Shown here: positions 1 through 6,695 of the stretch, piece after piece
Layout: the number at the start of each line of letters is the position of its first letter
How positions within the stretch are numbered: the first letter of the stretch is position 1
Source: Thermocaproicibacter sp002410755
GTDB lineage: Bacteria > Bacillota > Clostridia > Oscillospirales > Acutalibacteraceae
Direction of reading: 5' to 3'
DNA: 26,354 nucleotides
NCBI GenBank assembly: GCA_036839715.1
Contig: DAITDU010000025.1
Location: forward strand, 1-26,354
Notes under the pieces: model-generated
Database searches by the model: none
Told to the model about the DNA's origin: nothing
What the model saw: only the letters and a program-made list of their open reading frames with translations
Translations under genes and position numbers: made by a program

Positions 1-18
1 TTCACAAGGCGCTTCTCT

Positions 19-47
19 ATAATATCAAACCATCCCCGCTTTGTCAA
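19..47 (-). promoter_or_regulatory. Sigma-A-type promoter directed out of the window to the left
   Basis: On the minus strand TTGACA (47-42) and TATTAT (24-19) are separated by exactly 17 bp. This is a perfect -35 and a 5/6 -10, so a gene reading leftward outside the window is expected. No part of that gene is visible here. Confidence 0.6.
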
Positions 48-221
48 CCCCTTTCCATAATTTTTTTCGACTTTTTTTGCAGAAGGGCTTTATAGACCGT
101 TTTCATTCTGCACATTCAAATGGATAAACATGCGCCGCCATGGGAAAAATTCTGACGGAAGGGAGCGTTTGCTACGAATGGAAAGTGGAAATATATTTGG
201 CGGATTCTTGTTATCCTGCTT

Positions 222-854
222 GTGAATCTGCTGATTATTACAATTTTTATGAAAACCGAAAACGCTGTATCAGCGCTTTCTAAATATGGTTCAACCGGAA
301 GCGAAGTGCGCCAGATTCAGACAAAGCTGAAGCAATGGGGCTATTATAATGGTTCCGTAGACGGTGTTTACGGTTCCCAGACACGGAATTCCGTAGTATC
401 ATTCCAGAAAAAGAACGGGCTTGTTGCAGACGGCGTTGCCGGGCCGGCTACTCTTGCAAAAATTGGGATTCCCTCATCGAGCGGTGGCGCTGGCGGCTTC
501 AGCACTCAGGATGTCTCTCTCCTTGCACATGTAATATCCGCGGAGGCGCGCGGGGAACCATACGTGGGGCAGGTGGCAGTCGGTGCAGTCATCCTGAACC
601 GGATTGAGCACCCATCGTTTCCAAACACGCTTGCAGGTGTCATTTACCAGCCCGGGGCGTTTTCCTGTCTGACCGACGGCGGGATTGATGCGCCTGTTGC
701 CGACTCTGCCTACCGTGCAGCGCGTGATGCCATGAATGGGTGGGACCCTTCCGGCGGGGCAATTTACTATTACAATCCTGCAAAGGCTACCAGCAGTTGG
801 ATCTGGTCCCGTCCGGTCATTACAGTAATTGGTGATCACCGTTTCTGTTCCTGA
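222..854 (+). CDS. sleB: Spore cortex-lytic enzyme SleB-like cell wall hydrolase
   Basis: Peptidoglycan hydrolase of the SleB/Hydrolase_2 family, which breaks down spore cortex during germination. With the GTG start at 222, residues about 24-82 form a PG_binding_1 domain (GSEVRQIQTKL, DGVYGSQTRNSVVSFQ). Residues about 95-210 form the Hydrolase_2 domain, with the hallmark SAEARGE (family catalytic Glu) and AVGAVILNR, ending in the usual GDHRFC. The start is doubtful. The same frame is open back to 156 and upstream of the GTG would encode GKWKYIWRILVILL, a good basic-plus-hydrophobic signal start, but it has no ATG, GTG or TTG there. A Shine-Dalgarno-like GGAAGGGAG (157-165) precedes an ATG at 178 that is in another frame and stops after 15 codons. 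The intact gene probably began near 178, with one base lost or missing. The gene stands alone and converges on the terminator at 901-935. Family call is sure; start is not. Confidence 0.9.
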   Translation: MNLLIITIFMKTENAVSALSKYGSTGSEVRQIQTKLKQWGYYNGSVDGVYGSQTRNSVVSFQKKNGLVADGVAGPATLAKIGIPSSSGGAGGFSTQDVSLLAHVISAEARGEPYVGQVAVGAVILNRIEHPSFPNTLAGVIYQPGAFSCLTDGGIDAPVADSAYRAARDAMNGWDPSGGAIYYYNPAKATSSWIWSRPVITVIGDHRFCS

Positions 855-900
855 ACTTACAAATTTACAATTTTTCCGCAGGTGCAGCTGCTGATGGAAA

Positions 901-935
901 ACGGGGCAGAGCAAAAGCTCCGTCCCGTCATTTTT
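901..935. terminator. Bidirectional rho-independent terminator between sleB and the lipoprotein gene
   Basis: A 12-bp imperfect stem (901-912 with 917-928, one G-T wobble and one mismatch) has an AAAA loop. TTTTT follows at 931-935 on the plus strand, and four A's precede the stem, giving TTTT on the minus strand. It lies between two convergent genes and can serve both. Confidence 0.75.
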
Positions 936-988
936 ATATCTAAAAATACTCTTTGTAATAAGCTTTCTGAAAAACCGTAAGCGCAGGA

Positions 989-1528
989 TCAGGCGTTGGC
1001 CTTAAAATCTTCAAACAGCTTTTCCGTTGAGGCAGCATAGGCCCGGTTGGCATCTCCGCTGGCAGTATCCTTGTAAATCATCAGGTATTTTCCGCTTTGG
1101 GAAAGCTTTGCGCCGCTGATTGTCTGACCGAAGAGCGTAAAGTTGCCAGAGGATTTCACGCTGGAAATTATCTTCTGGGCCTTCTCATTCAGGTTTGCTA
1201 TATCATATTCATAAAGTTCCAGTGTGATATTATTCTTACCATTGCGGCTGTATTGGTAGCGGACGCCCGTTTTTGCACCAATCATATCCGCACGCATCGT
1301 TGTAGGGCTGCCGGTTACAAACGCATTGGCAATTAGATATTTCTGCAAGCCCGCAAGGCTGTTGGGGACGCTGCTTTCCGTGACAGACGAAGTCTGGGCG
1401 GAAGCCGCCCCGGAAGCGACCTGGGACGCTGGGCTGCTGGAAACAGCATTGCCGACGTCTCCTACGCCGCACGCAGTAAGTGAAACGGCCGCCACGGCCG
1501 CTACAGCTACAATCCAAATCTTCTTCAT
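989..1528 (-). CDS. Small predicted lipoprotein of unknown function
   Basis: A 179-residue secreted lipoprotein. Residues 1-20 are a type II signal peptide: MKK, then a long Ala/Val hydrophobic core, then the lipobox LTAC with the lipidated Cys at 20. A Ser/Ala/Thr-rich low-complexity linker (about 25-55) follows, and then a globular domain of about 120 residues ending DFKANA that I do not recognise. The ATG at 1528 is chosen because AAGGCGG sits at proper distance upstream and the signal peptide begins there. The reading frame continues upstream to 1693, but that extension would bury the signal peptide. The gene is monocistronic, with its own promoter at 1590-1618 and the shared terminator at 901-935. 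A cell-surface role is inferred only from the lipobox. Confidence 0.85.
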   Translation of the reverse strand: MKKIWIVAVAAVAAVSLTACGVGDVGNAVSSSPASQVASGAASAQTSSVTESSVPNSLAGLQKYLIANAFVTGSPTTMRADMIGAKTGVRYQYSRNGKNNITLELYEYDIANLNEKAQKIISSVKSSGNFTLFGQTISGAKLSQSGKYLMIYKDTASGDANRAYAASTEKLFEDFKANA

Positions 1529-1589
1529 TCCATATCCGCCTTTTCTCTGAATCTGCCACTGGTTTTGCCCCGCGGCCCCGAATAAATTC

Positions 1590-1618
1590 ATTATCCTTTT
1601 TTTCTGCTCTTTTGTCAA
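1590..1618 (-). promoter_or_regulatory. Sigma-A-type promoter of the lipoprotein gene
   Basis: Minus strand TTGACA (1618-1613), 17-bp spacer, GATAAT (1595-1590). It lies about 60 bp upstream of the ATG at 1528 and inside the gap left by the end of the ABC gene at 1641. Confidence 0.75.
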
Positions 1619-1640
1619 GCAGTCCTGTATCTGAAAAAAT

Positions 1641-3314
1641 CTATGAATCCGCCGGATTGGAAGCCGAGCTTCCAATCCGGATTTCCCTGCCACCCGTTTG
1701 TTTGTAAAGACGGTGGGAAATGGAAATTACGGTACGGTTTTCCGAGGCCCTCCGCAACGCTGCAAGGACACGCTGTTCTGTATCGGAATCGAGGTTTGCC
1801 GTGATTTCGTCGAGAAGGAGGATGGCAGGGTTTGCCGCAATGGCACGGGCAATAGAAAGCAGTTGCCACTGCCCCTGGGAAAAAAGCGACAGGGTACAGG
1901 GCGTATCGTAGCCATGCTCCAGCTTCTGAATGTCGTCATGCAGGCCGACGGTACAGGCAGCCTTTTCGGCATCCATGCGGGAAACTTCCGGATCAAAAAG
2001 GGTAATCTGATCTGCCACGGTACCGGGAACCATGCGGAACGACTGTTCTACACAGCCAAACAGTTTCCGCTTTTCCCCGTCGGGAATCTGGTCGGCACGG
2101 GCACCGTAAACGGAAACGCTCCCGCTCTGTGGGCTGTAAAGGCCAAGAATCAATTTAAAAATTGTGCTCTTTCCTGCCCCCGTGCGTCCGGTAAACGTCA
2201 CATTCTCACCGGCCATTATAGTAAAGTTGCGGTTTTTCAGCACCGGATGCGCCGGTTCATAGCCGAACGTGACGTCCCGGAACTCCACGCAGGGTGCCCC
2301 GCCGGTAAGAAGCTGCCGACTCCGGATGGCAGGACTGGCCCTGCCACGTTCCGGCTCGTTCAGGAATTCACCAATACGGCGGACACCGGCAACGGCAGAC
2401 TGGATATCCTGAATTTCCATGCCGATATCCTCCAGCGGGGAAAACACACGTCCGACATAGGCAATCACCGCAACAGCCGTGCCGACGGTCATGCCGAAAA
2501 AGCGGCGCATCCCGCCTCCAGCAGCCGACAGGATCATCATGGCTGCAATCACTGAAGCCTCAACGATAAGGACAACTGGGGAATAAACTGCATTGTAAAA
2601 ATTGGATTTTTCTACGGCACGGTAGCCTTCCTGGATATACCCGTCGTATTTCCGCTCCATATATCCTTCCCTGTGGAATACGTGAATCATACGGATATTC
2701 CGAATTGTTTCCGGGATATGGTTGTTTCCTTTTCCGACGGCAATACGGTTTGCAAGCTGTGCGCTCAGCATCTGCTTCTGGATGTACCGTGTAAAGAGGA
2801 ACAGCAGCGGCGTTACCACAGCCATCAGCACGCCGAGGCCGAGGCTTTTTACAAAGATTACTACAAGAATGCCGATAACCTCACAGGCGTCGGCAAACAT
2901 ACTGATGATTCCCGATGTGAACAGGTCTTCCACCGTGTCAACATCGTTTACAAAGCGTGAAGCGGTTATGCCGGGTTCAGTCCTTGTAAAGTAGTCCGCA
3001 GACAGGCGGGAAAGTTTTTCACACATTCTGTGCCGGAGGCCCCGCGTTACTTTCTGTCCAAATACCGTAATCAACGATTCCTTTGCCGCCTCAAGCAGGC
3101 CGGCGGCGGCAACTGCTGCAAAATAAAAAAATGCAAGGCGGAATGTCACCGCTGCGCCTACAGAAAGGCTGTCTATAACGCTTTCAAGAATGAGGGGCGG
3201 AATCAGCGCAGACACAACCGCACCGGCGATTGTCACAGTCAGGCCCAGCGTCAGCAGCTTGGAATCCCGAATGACATTCCTTACAACAGGGCCAACGCCG
3301 TTACTTTTTTTCAT
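1641..3314 (-). CDS. ABC exporter subunit (catalytic-site partner), short C-terminus
   Basis: A 557-residue fused membrane and ATPase subunit of a heterodimeric ABC exporter. Residues about 20-310 are the six-helix transmembrane domain. The nucleotide-binding domain has Walker A GRTGAGKST (about 376-384), a divergent signature FSQGQWQLLSIARA (about 475-488), Walker B LLLDEITANLD with the catalytic Glu (about 495-505), and the H-loop ISHRL. After the H-loop only about 20 residues remain; the usual DGRIVEEGTHEEL segment is absent, and the last codons form the hairpin at 1652-1680. ATG 3314 is chosen because GGGGGGAGG lies 8 nt upstream. It overlaps the upstream ABC gene by 14 nt, implying coupled translation. 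The substrate is unknown; MarR control suggests a drug, toxin or bile-type compound (inference). Confidence 0.9.
   Translation of the reverse strand: MKKSNGVGPVVRNVIRDSKLLTLGLTVTIAGAVVSALIPPLILESVIDSLSVGAAVTFRLAFFYFAAVAAAGLLEAAKESLITVFGQKVTRGLRHRMCEKLSRLSADYFTRTEPGITASRFVNDVDTVEDLFTSGIISMFADACEVIGILVVIFVKSLGLGVLMAVVTPLLFLFTRYIQKQMLSAQLANRIAVGKGNNHIPETIRNIRMIHVFHREGYMERKYDGYIQEGYRAVEKSNFYNAVYSPVVLIVEASVIAAMMILSAAGGGMRRFFGMTVGTAVAVIAYVGRVFSPLEDIGMEIQDIQSAVAGVRRIGEFLNEPERGRASPAIRSRQLLTGGAPCVEFRDVTFGYEPAHPVLKNRNFTIMAGENVTFTGRTGAGKSTIFKLILGLYSPQSGSVSVYGARADQIPDGEKRKLFGCVEQSFRMVPGTVADQITLFDPEVSRMDAEKAACTVGLHDDIQKLEHGYDTPCTLSLFSQGQWQLLSIARAIAANPAILLLDEITANLDSDTEQRVLAALRRASENRTVISISHRLYKQTGGREIRIGSSASNPADS
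1652..1680 (-). terminator. Perfect 13-bp hairpin at the 3' end of the ABC operon, overlapping the last codons
   Basis: CCGGATTGGAAGC pairs perfectly with GCTTCCAATCCGG around a 3-nt loop. On the minus strand a run of six T's (1637-1632) lies about 14 bases past the stem. It probably terminates the marR-ABC-ABC transcript, although the T-run is further away than usual. The stem lies inside the coding sequence of the second ABC subunit and encodes most of its last eleven residues. Confidence 0.55.
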
Positions 3315-5058
3315 CCTGCCCGCCTCCCCCCGTCTGTGCCTGATACAGGTGCGCATATTCCGGCACCGTTCTTATCAGTTCTTCGTGCGTGCTGAAAAGC
3401 GCCCGCCCGTCCTGCATCCAGATGACGCGGTCAAATTCCGGGAACAGGTAAAGCCGGTGGGAAATCAGCAAAATAATGCTTTTGGGTGCGGATTCCCGTA
3501 GTCTGCGATAAATTTCCTTCTCAGTTGTGCGGTCCACGGCAGAAAATGGATCATCAAGCACCATGACCGGATACCCGCTGCAAAGTGTCCGGGCAAGTGC
3601 GAGCCTTGCCTGCTGCCCACCGGAAAGGCGCACCCCACCGCTGCCAACACGCGTCTGTACCCCATCCGGCATATTTTCTACCTCTCTATCAAGGCAGACT
3701 GCCCTGAGGTATTTTTCTGCATCGTCCCCGCTTCCGAGCAGGACATTCTGCTCAATCGTGTCACTCATCAGCTCCGGCTGGTGCCCCAGGTAGGCAAAAA
3801 TCCCGTTCCGCCGCTCCAAAGGAAGAGAAGAAAGTTCCCGCCCTGCATAGCGGATGCTGCCGGAATAAGGGAACTCACCGAGGAAGGCTTTCCCGAGCGT
3901 TGATTTTCCGCAGGCAACCGGGCCGGTCACGCCGATAACCTGCCCCGGGTCTGCATGGAAGGTAATATTGTGGAGAATTTCCTCTCCGCCCGGGAAAGCA
4001 AAGGAAAGGCCCTGCACTTCCAGTGTGGCAGGTGCGGCGGGAAGTGCAGGGATAGTCCCGTCCGTTTCCTTCATCAGCGGCCTGATGCGCTTCCAGGAAA
4101 CCTGTGCCTGCTGTACGGCATTAAAAAGTTTTGCCGCGTGGGAAGACTTGACTGCAAGTTTCGTAAAGCAGGAAAGGAATGTCGTAAATGCGGCGATGTC
4201 CCACTCTGTCCAGCCGGTTCCAAGCACATTTTTTGCTCCGAACCAAAGGATGGACAGGACGCCGGCCATTGAAATGACCTGATAGATTGGCTGCATGGCT
4301 GCAACCCAGATTTCCGACTTCACAGCAGTGTGCTCATAGTCAGCAAGACAGTCCTCATAGGCACGGTTCCGCTCTTTTTCGCAGCCAAACACCCGGTAGG
4401 TGACAGCGCCGGAAATGCGGTCAAGTGTCGCCCCGTTAAGGCGGCCCGCACTCTCCTTAAAGGCGGCCGTGCACCGGTGGACAGGCTTTTTCATCCTTTC
4501 CGCAATCAGGTAGGCAAACGGCGGAAAAACGCACGCCAGCAGTGCAAGGCGCCAGTCATACGAAAACAGCATGACAAAGTATGCAATTAGCGCAATGCCG
4601 GTGTCAAAAATTTCCGTCGTAAACTTGCGCATCCCTTCAGCACAGGCATCCACATCGGAAATCGCGCGCGTCATCATGCCGCCGATGCTTTCCTGCTCCA
4701 GTTCCGCGCAGCTTTTATGCACAAGGTTAAAGTACAGCACATGTTTCATGTTCCGGTTCACATTGTTTGCAAACCGGCGGACATATAACCGCTTTAAATA
4801 TCTCATCCCCTGCACAAACGCCATCACGGCAGCATAGGCAAGCGCGAGGGAAACCAAATCCGAAAAAGTCTTTCTCCCCATAATAATATCGTAAAGGCGC
4901 TGCGCAAGCTGGCCTTCAAACCACGGCCCGGCAATCAGGCCGACATTATAGGCAATGCCGGAAACCGTAACGAAGAAGAGCGTTTTTTTCTCCAGCCTGA
5001 AGTACGAGAGAATATGGTCCGGCTTTGGCACATGGCAGATTCTGCTCTCCTGTTTCAA
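3301..5058 (-). CDS. ABC exporter subunit with degenerate Walker B (heterodimer partner)
   Basis: A 585-residue ABC exporter half-transporter with membrane domain first (about 20-320) and ATPase second. Walker A is GPVACGKST (about 377-385), the signature is the canonical LSGGQQARLALARTL (about 474-488), and the H-loop is ISHRL. Walker B reads VMVLDDPFSAVD, with Asp in place of the catalytic Glu. The partner encoded downstream has the reverse pattern: Glu present, signature altered to FSQGQ. Paired, they give one complete and one degenerate ATP site, as in the known BmrCD and TM287/288 type heterodimers. The TTG start overlaps the TGA stop of marR (TTGA), with GGAGGAGGGGGG upstream. It is the second gene of marR-ABC-ABC. 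Substrate unknown. Confidence 0.9.
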   Translation of the reverse strand: MKQESRICHVPKPDHILSYFRLEKKTLFFVTVSGIAYNVGLIAGPWFEGQLAQRLYDIIMGRKTFSDLVSLALAYAAVMAFVQGMRYLKRLYVRRFANNVNRNMKHVLYFNLVHKSCAELEQESIGGMMTRAISDVDACAEGMRKFTTEIFDTGIALIAYFVMLFSYDWRLALLACVFPPFAYLIAERMKKPVHRCTAAFKESAGRLNGATLDRISGAVTYRVFGCEKERNRAYEDCLADYEHTAVKSEIWVAAMQPIYQVISMAGVLSILWFGAKNVLGTGWTEWDIAAFTTFLSCFTKLAVKSSHAAKLFNAVQQAQVSWKRIRPLMKETDGTIPALPAAPATLEVQGLSFAFPGGEEILHNITFHADPGQVIGVTGPVACGKSTLGKAFLGEFPYSGSIRYAGRELSSLPLERRNGIFAYLGHQPELMSDTIEQNVLLGSGDDAEKYLRAVCLDREVENMPDGVQTRVGSGGVRLSGGQQARLALARTLCSGYPVMVLDDPFSAVDRTTEKEIYRRLRESAPKSIILLISHRLYLFPEFDRVIWMQDGRALFSTHEELIRTVPEYAHLYQAQTGGGGQDEKK

Positions 5059-5531
5059 TCCTGTTGTCCCCCCTCCTCCGCGGCAAGCGCAGTGACGTCC
5101 GGGAATCCGGCGCGGCTTTGTTTTTTGGATTTCTCATACAGGATATTGAGGACCTTTGCAAATGCGGCGCGGTCGGCTGCCGGAAGGCCGTCGAGCAGCC
5201 ATCCGTAAAAGACTGTTTCAAGGGAAGTTTTGGAGTTTTTCAGCCGCTCGGCTTTTTCCGTTGCAAAGAGGAACCGGCTTCGCCCATCGTCCGGGTTGGC
5301 CCGCCGCACAAGATACCCTTTTGCCTCAAGGCTTGCGGTGCGCCTGGCTGCGGCGCCCTTGTCGATGCCGAGCGCTGAGCGCAGCTCCGCCTGTGTCGTG
5401 CCGGGATGGTGCCTGACGTAGTGAATAAAGTCGAATTCCGCTGTTCCAATCCCGTCCGTCTTCATCGCCTGTACCGTAAATTTGTTTACTTCCCGGGCAA
5501 TTTTTGTAATTTGCCTTTCGGTAATGTCCAT
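5055..5531 (-). CDS. MarR-family transcriptional regulator
   Basis: A 158-residue winged-helix regulator. The recognition region TTQAELRSALGIDKGAAARRTASLEAKGYLVRR is followed by the wing NPDDGRSRFLF, typical of MarR, with flanking helices for dimerisation. ATG 5531 is chosen because a GGGGGG stretch lies 8 nt upstream and MDITERQI is a normal MarR beginning; the open frame to 5606 would run back through the promoter. It is first in the operon with two ABC exporter subunits, its stop overlapping their TTG start. The palindrome at 5555-5564 between promoter and start is a likely autoregulatory operator. MarR members usually repress until a small ligand binds; the ligand here is unknown. Confidence 0.92.
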   Translation of the reverse strand: MDITERQITKIAREVNKFTVQAMKTDGIGTAEFDFIHYVRHHPGTTQAELRSALGIDKGAAARRTASLEAKGYLVRRANPDDGRSRFLFATEKAERLKNSKTSLETVFYGWLLDGLPAADRAAFAKVLNILYEKSKKQSRAGFPDVTALAAEEGGQQD

Positions 5532-5554
5532 GTCCCAAGCCCCCCTGAGAAAGA

Positions 5555-5564
5555 TGTATATACA
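5555..5564 (-). promoter_or_regulatory. Candidate MarR operator palindrome
   Basis: TGTATATACA is a perfect 10-bp palindrome about 7-16 bases past the predicted transcription start of the marR operon. Its position would let bound MarR block its own promoter. No binding consensus for this regulator is known to me. Confidence 0.45.
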
Positions 5565-5577
5565 ACCATTTGACACT

Positions 5578-5606
5578 ATTATAGGAAGCCAGCGTCTTCC
5601 TGTCAA
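5578..5606 (-). promoter_or_regulatory. Perfect-consensus sigma-A promoter of marR-ABC-ABC
   Basis: Minus strand TTGACA (5606-5601), 17-bp spacer, TATAAT (5583-5578). Both hexamers match consensus fully, so the operon would be strongly expressed unless repressed, which fits MarR control. Confidence 0.85.
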
Positions 5607-5623
5607 CTGCCTGCGGGAATGTC

Positions 5624-5650
5624 AAAAAAAGGCGGCCCGCAAACGGCGCC
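5624..5650 (-). terminator. Terminator after the PHP gene
   Basis: Minus strand GGCGCC, 7-nt loop, GGCCGCC (six pairs with one bulged C), followed directly by seven T's (5630-5624). It sits between the stop of the PHP gene (5707) and the marR promoter and separates the two leftward operons. Confidence 0.5.
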
Positions 5651-5706
5651 GGGACATCCAGACGCTTTGCGGACTGCTTTTCTAGGAACATGCCTTTGGT
5701 TAACTG

Positions 5707-6639
5707 TCAGTCAAAGAATATGGGGTTTGTCCACGCACGGCGGCCCTGCTGGTCAATAACAGTCGCGCGCACATAACGGTACCCCCTGCCGTCGAGGTAG
5801 TCGAGGGAGGCTTCAGAGATGGTCCCGCCGTCCTTGCCGGTGACCTTTACGGTCGGATGGCAATCGGACTGGAACAGGATACGGCTGCACGGTCCCGTCT
5901 TGATATGGAGCATATTGTCTTCCACATAGAAGTCCCGGATAACCGGGCCGCAGGAAGCGTAAAAGCTGCCTTCGGTAAGCGCGTGAAGAATATCCTTTAC
6001 CTTGTTTTCCGCATTTACCATAACCCAGCCGTTGCAGTGTTCATCCATGGAATGACCGTCGTCCACCGCAACGCCGTAAATCCGGTTCCCCATGCCGAGC
6101 AGTTCGTCCCAGTAGCTGCCGTTGTCGGTGTCCATATCATTTTCGATCGCGTCACCGGAGTTCCAAAGTTCCATGGCGAAGTTGCCGCGCAGGCGGTCGA
6201 AATAGCGCACCGGTGTGGAGCTCCACTGCGGATGGCAGTAAATCGTGATATTGTTTTTCTGGTGAAGCCAGTCAAGATACTTCTGGTATTCGTCCTGACC
6301 GTTGGATTTTCCTTCCTTAAATGTCTCGTCCTGCCGGAAGCCGTTTGTTTCGTCGTCAGGTCCGAGCGCAATGGTATGAAAGCACCGAAAACCGTGGCCC
6401 GCCTCAAAGTTGGAGGCAAATTCCATGCCGGGGATTATGGTAACCTTCGCGTCCGGCGCATAATTTTTAAGGTTGTATTTGGAGTGGTCGGTGATGGCGA
6501 GAAAATCATAGCCGTTCTTTGCATGGAGACGGATAACTTCTTCCGGGGTACCTTTCCCATCCGAACGTGTCGTGTGGCAATGAAGGCCACCTTTCAGCAT
6601 TTTTCTGTTTCCGACAAAAGCAGACTGACGAATCAACAT
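5707..6639 (-). CDS. PHP-domain metal-dependent phosphoesterase (CehA/McbA-like)
   Basis: A 310-residue PHP hydrolase, a fold that binds two or three metals and cleaves phosphate esters. Metal-ligand motifs are visible in order: LHCHTTRSDG (His20, His22, Asp27), ITDHS (Asp51, His52), GMEF (Glu73), a central YCHP, and GVAVDDGHS with the late Asp and His. The last 75 residues form a beta-rich accessory domain ending RAWTNPIFFD, common in this subfamily. The ATG is preceded by AAGGAGG at good spacing. It is the last gene of the operon after the GlpT-like transporter (56-bp gap), and a terminator follows at 5624-5650. An organophosphate substrate is inferred from the transporter and the divergent PhnP-like enzyme; the exact substrate cannot be read from sequence. 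Confidence 0.88.
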   Translation of the reverse strand: MLIRQSAFVGNRKMLKGGLHCHTTRSDGKGTPEEVIRLHAKNGYDFLAITDHSKYNLKNYAPDAKVTIIPGMEFASNFEAGHGFRCFHTIALGPDDETNGFRQDETFKEGKSNGQDEYQKYLDWLHQKNNITIYCHPQWSSTPVRYFDRLRGNFAMELWNSGDAIENDMDTDNGSYWDELLGMGNRIYGVAVDDGHSMDEHCNGWVMVNAENKVKDILHALTEGSFYASCGPVIRDFYVEDNMLHIKTGPCSRILFQSDCHPTVKVTGKDGGTISEASLDYLDGRGYRYVRATVIDQQGRRAWTNPIFFD

Positions 6640-6695
6640 TGTAAAATACCTCCTTGTATTTTAAAAGGATACTCTTAAGAAAATGACTTTGCAGG

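Noticed and set aside
1..23. Rightward promoter TTCACA with TATAAT at the left edge
   Set aside because: The spacer is only 11 bp. The same DNA fits a leftward promoter with a 17-bp spacer much better.
1641..1710. In-frame internal deletion in the ABC tail (HRL joined to YKQTGG)
   Set aside because: KQTGGREIRIG can be aligned with the strand that normally follows the H-loop, so a simple short C-terminus explains it without an internal deletion.
1698..2555. Long open frame of 285 codons on the plus strand opposite the ABC gene
   Set aside because: It is antisense to a well-supported ABC ATPase domain, has no recognisable domain or ribosome site, and its composition (Arg/His/Gly-rich) is typical of a shadow frame.
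5857..6678. Open frame of 273 codons opposite the PHP gene
   Set aside because: It covers the complement of the PHP metal-site motifs and has no protein-family features, so it is a shadow of the real gene.
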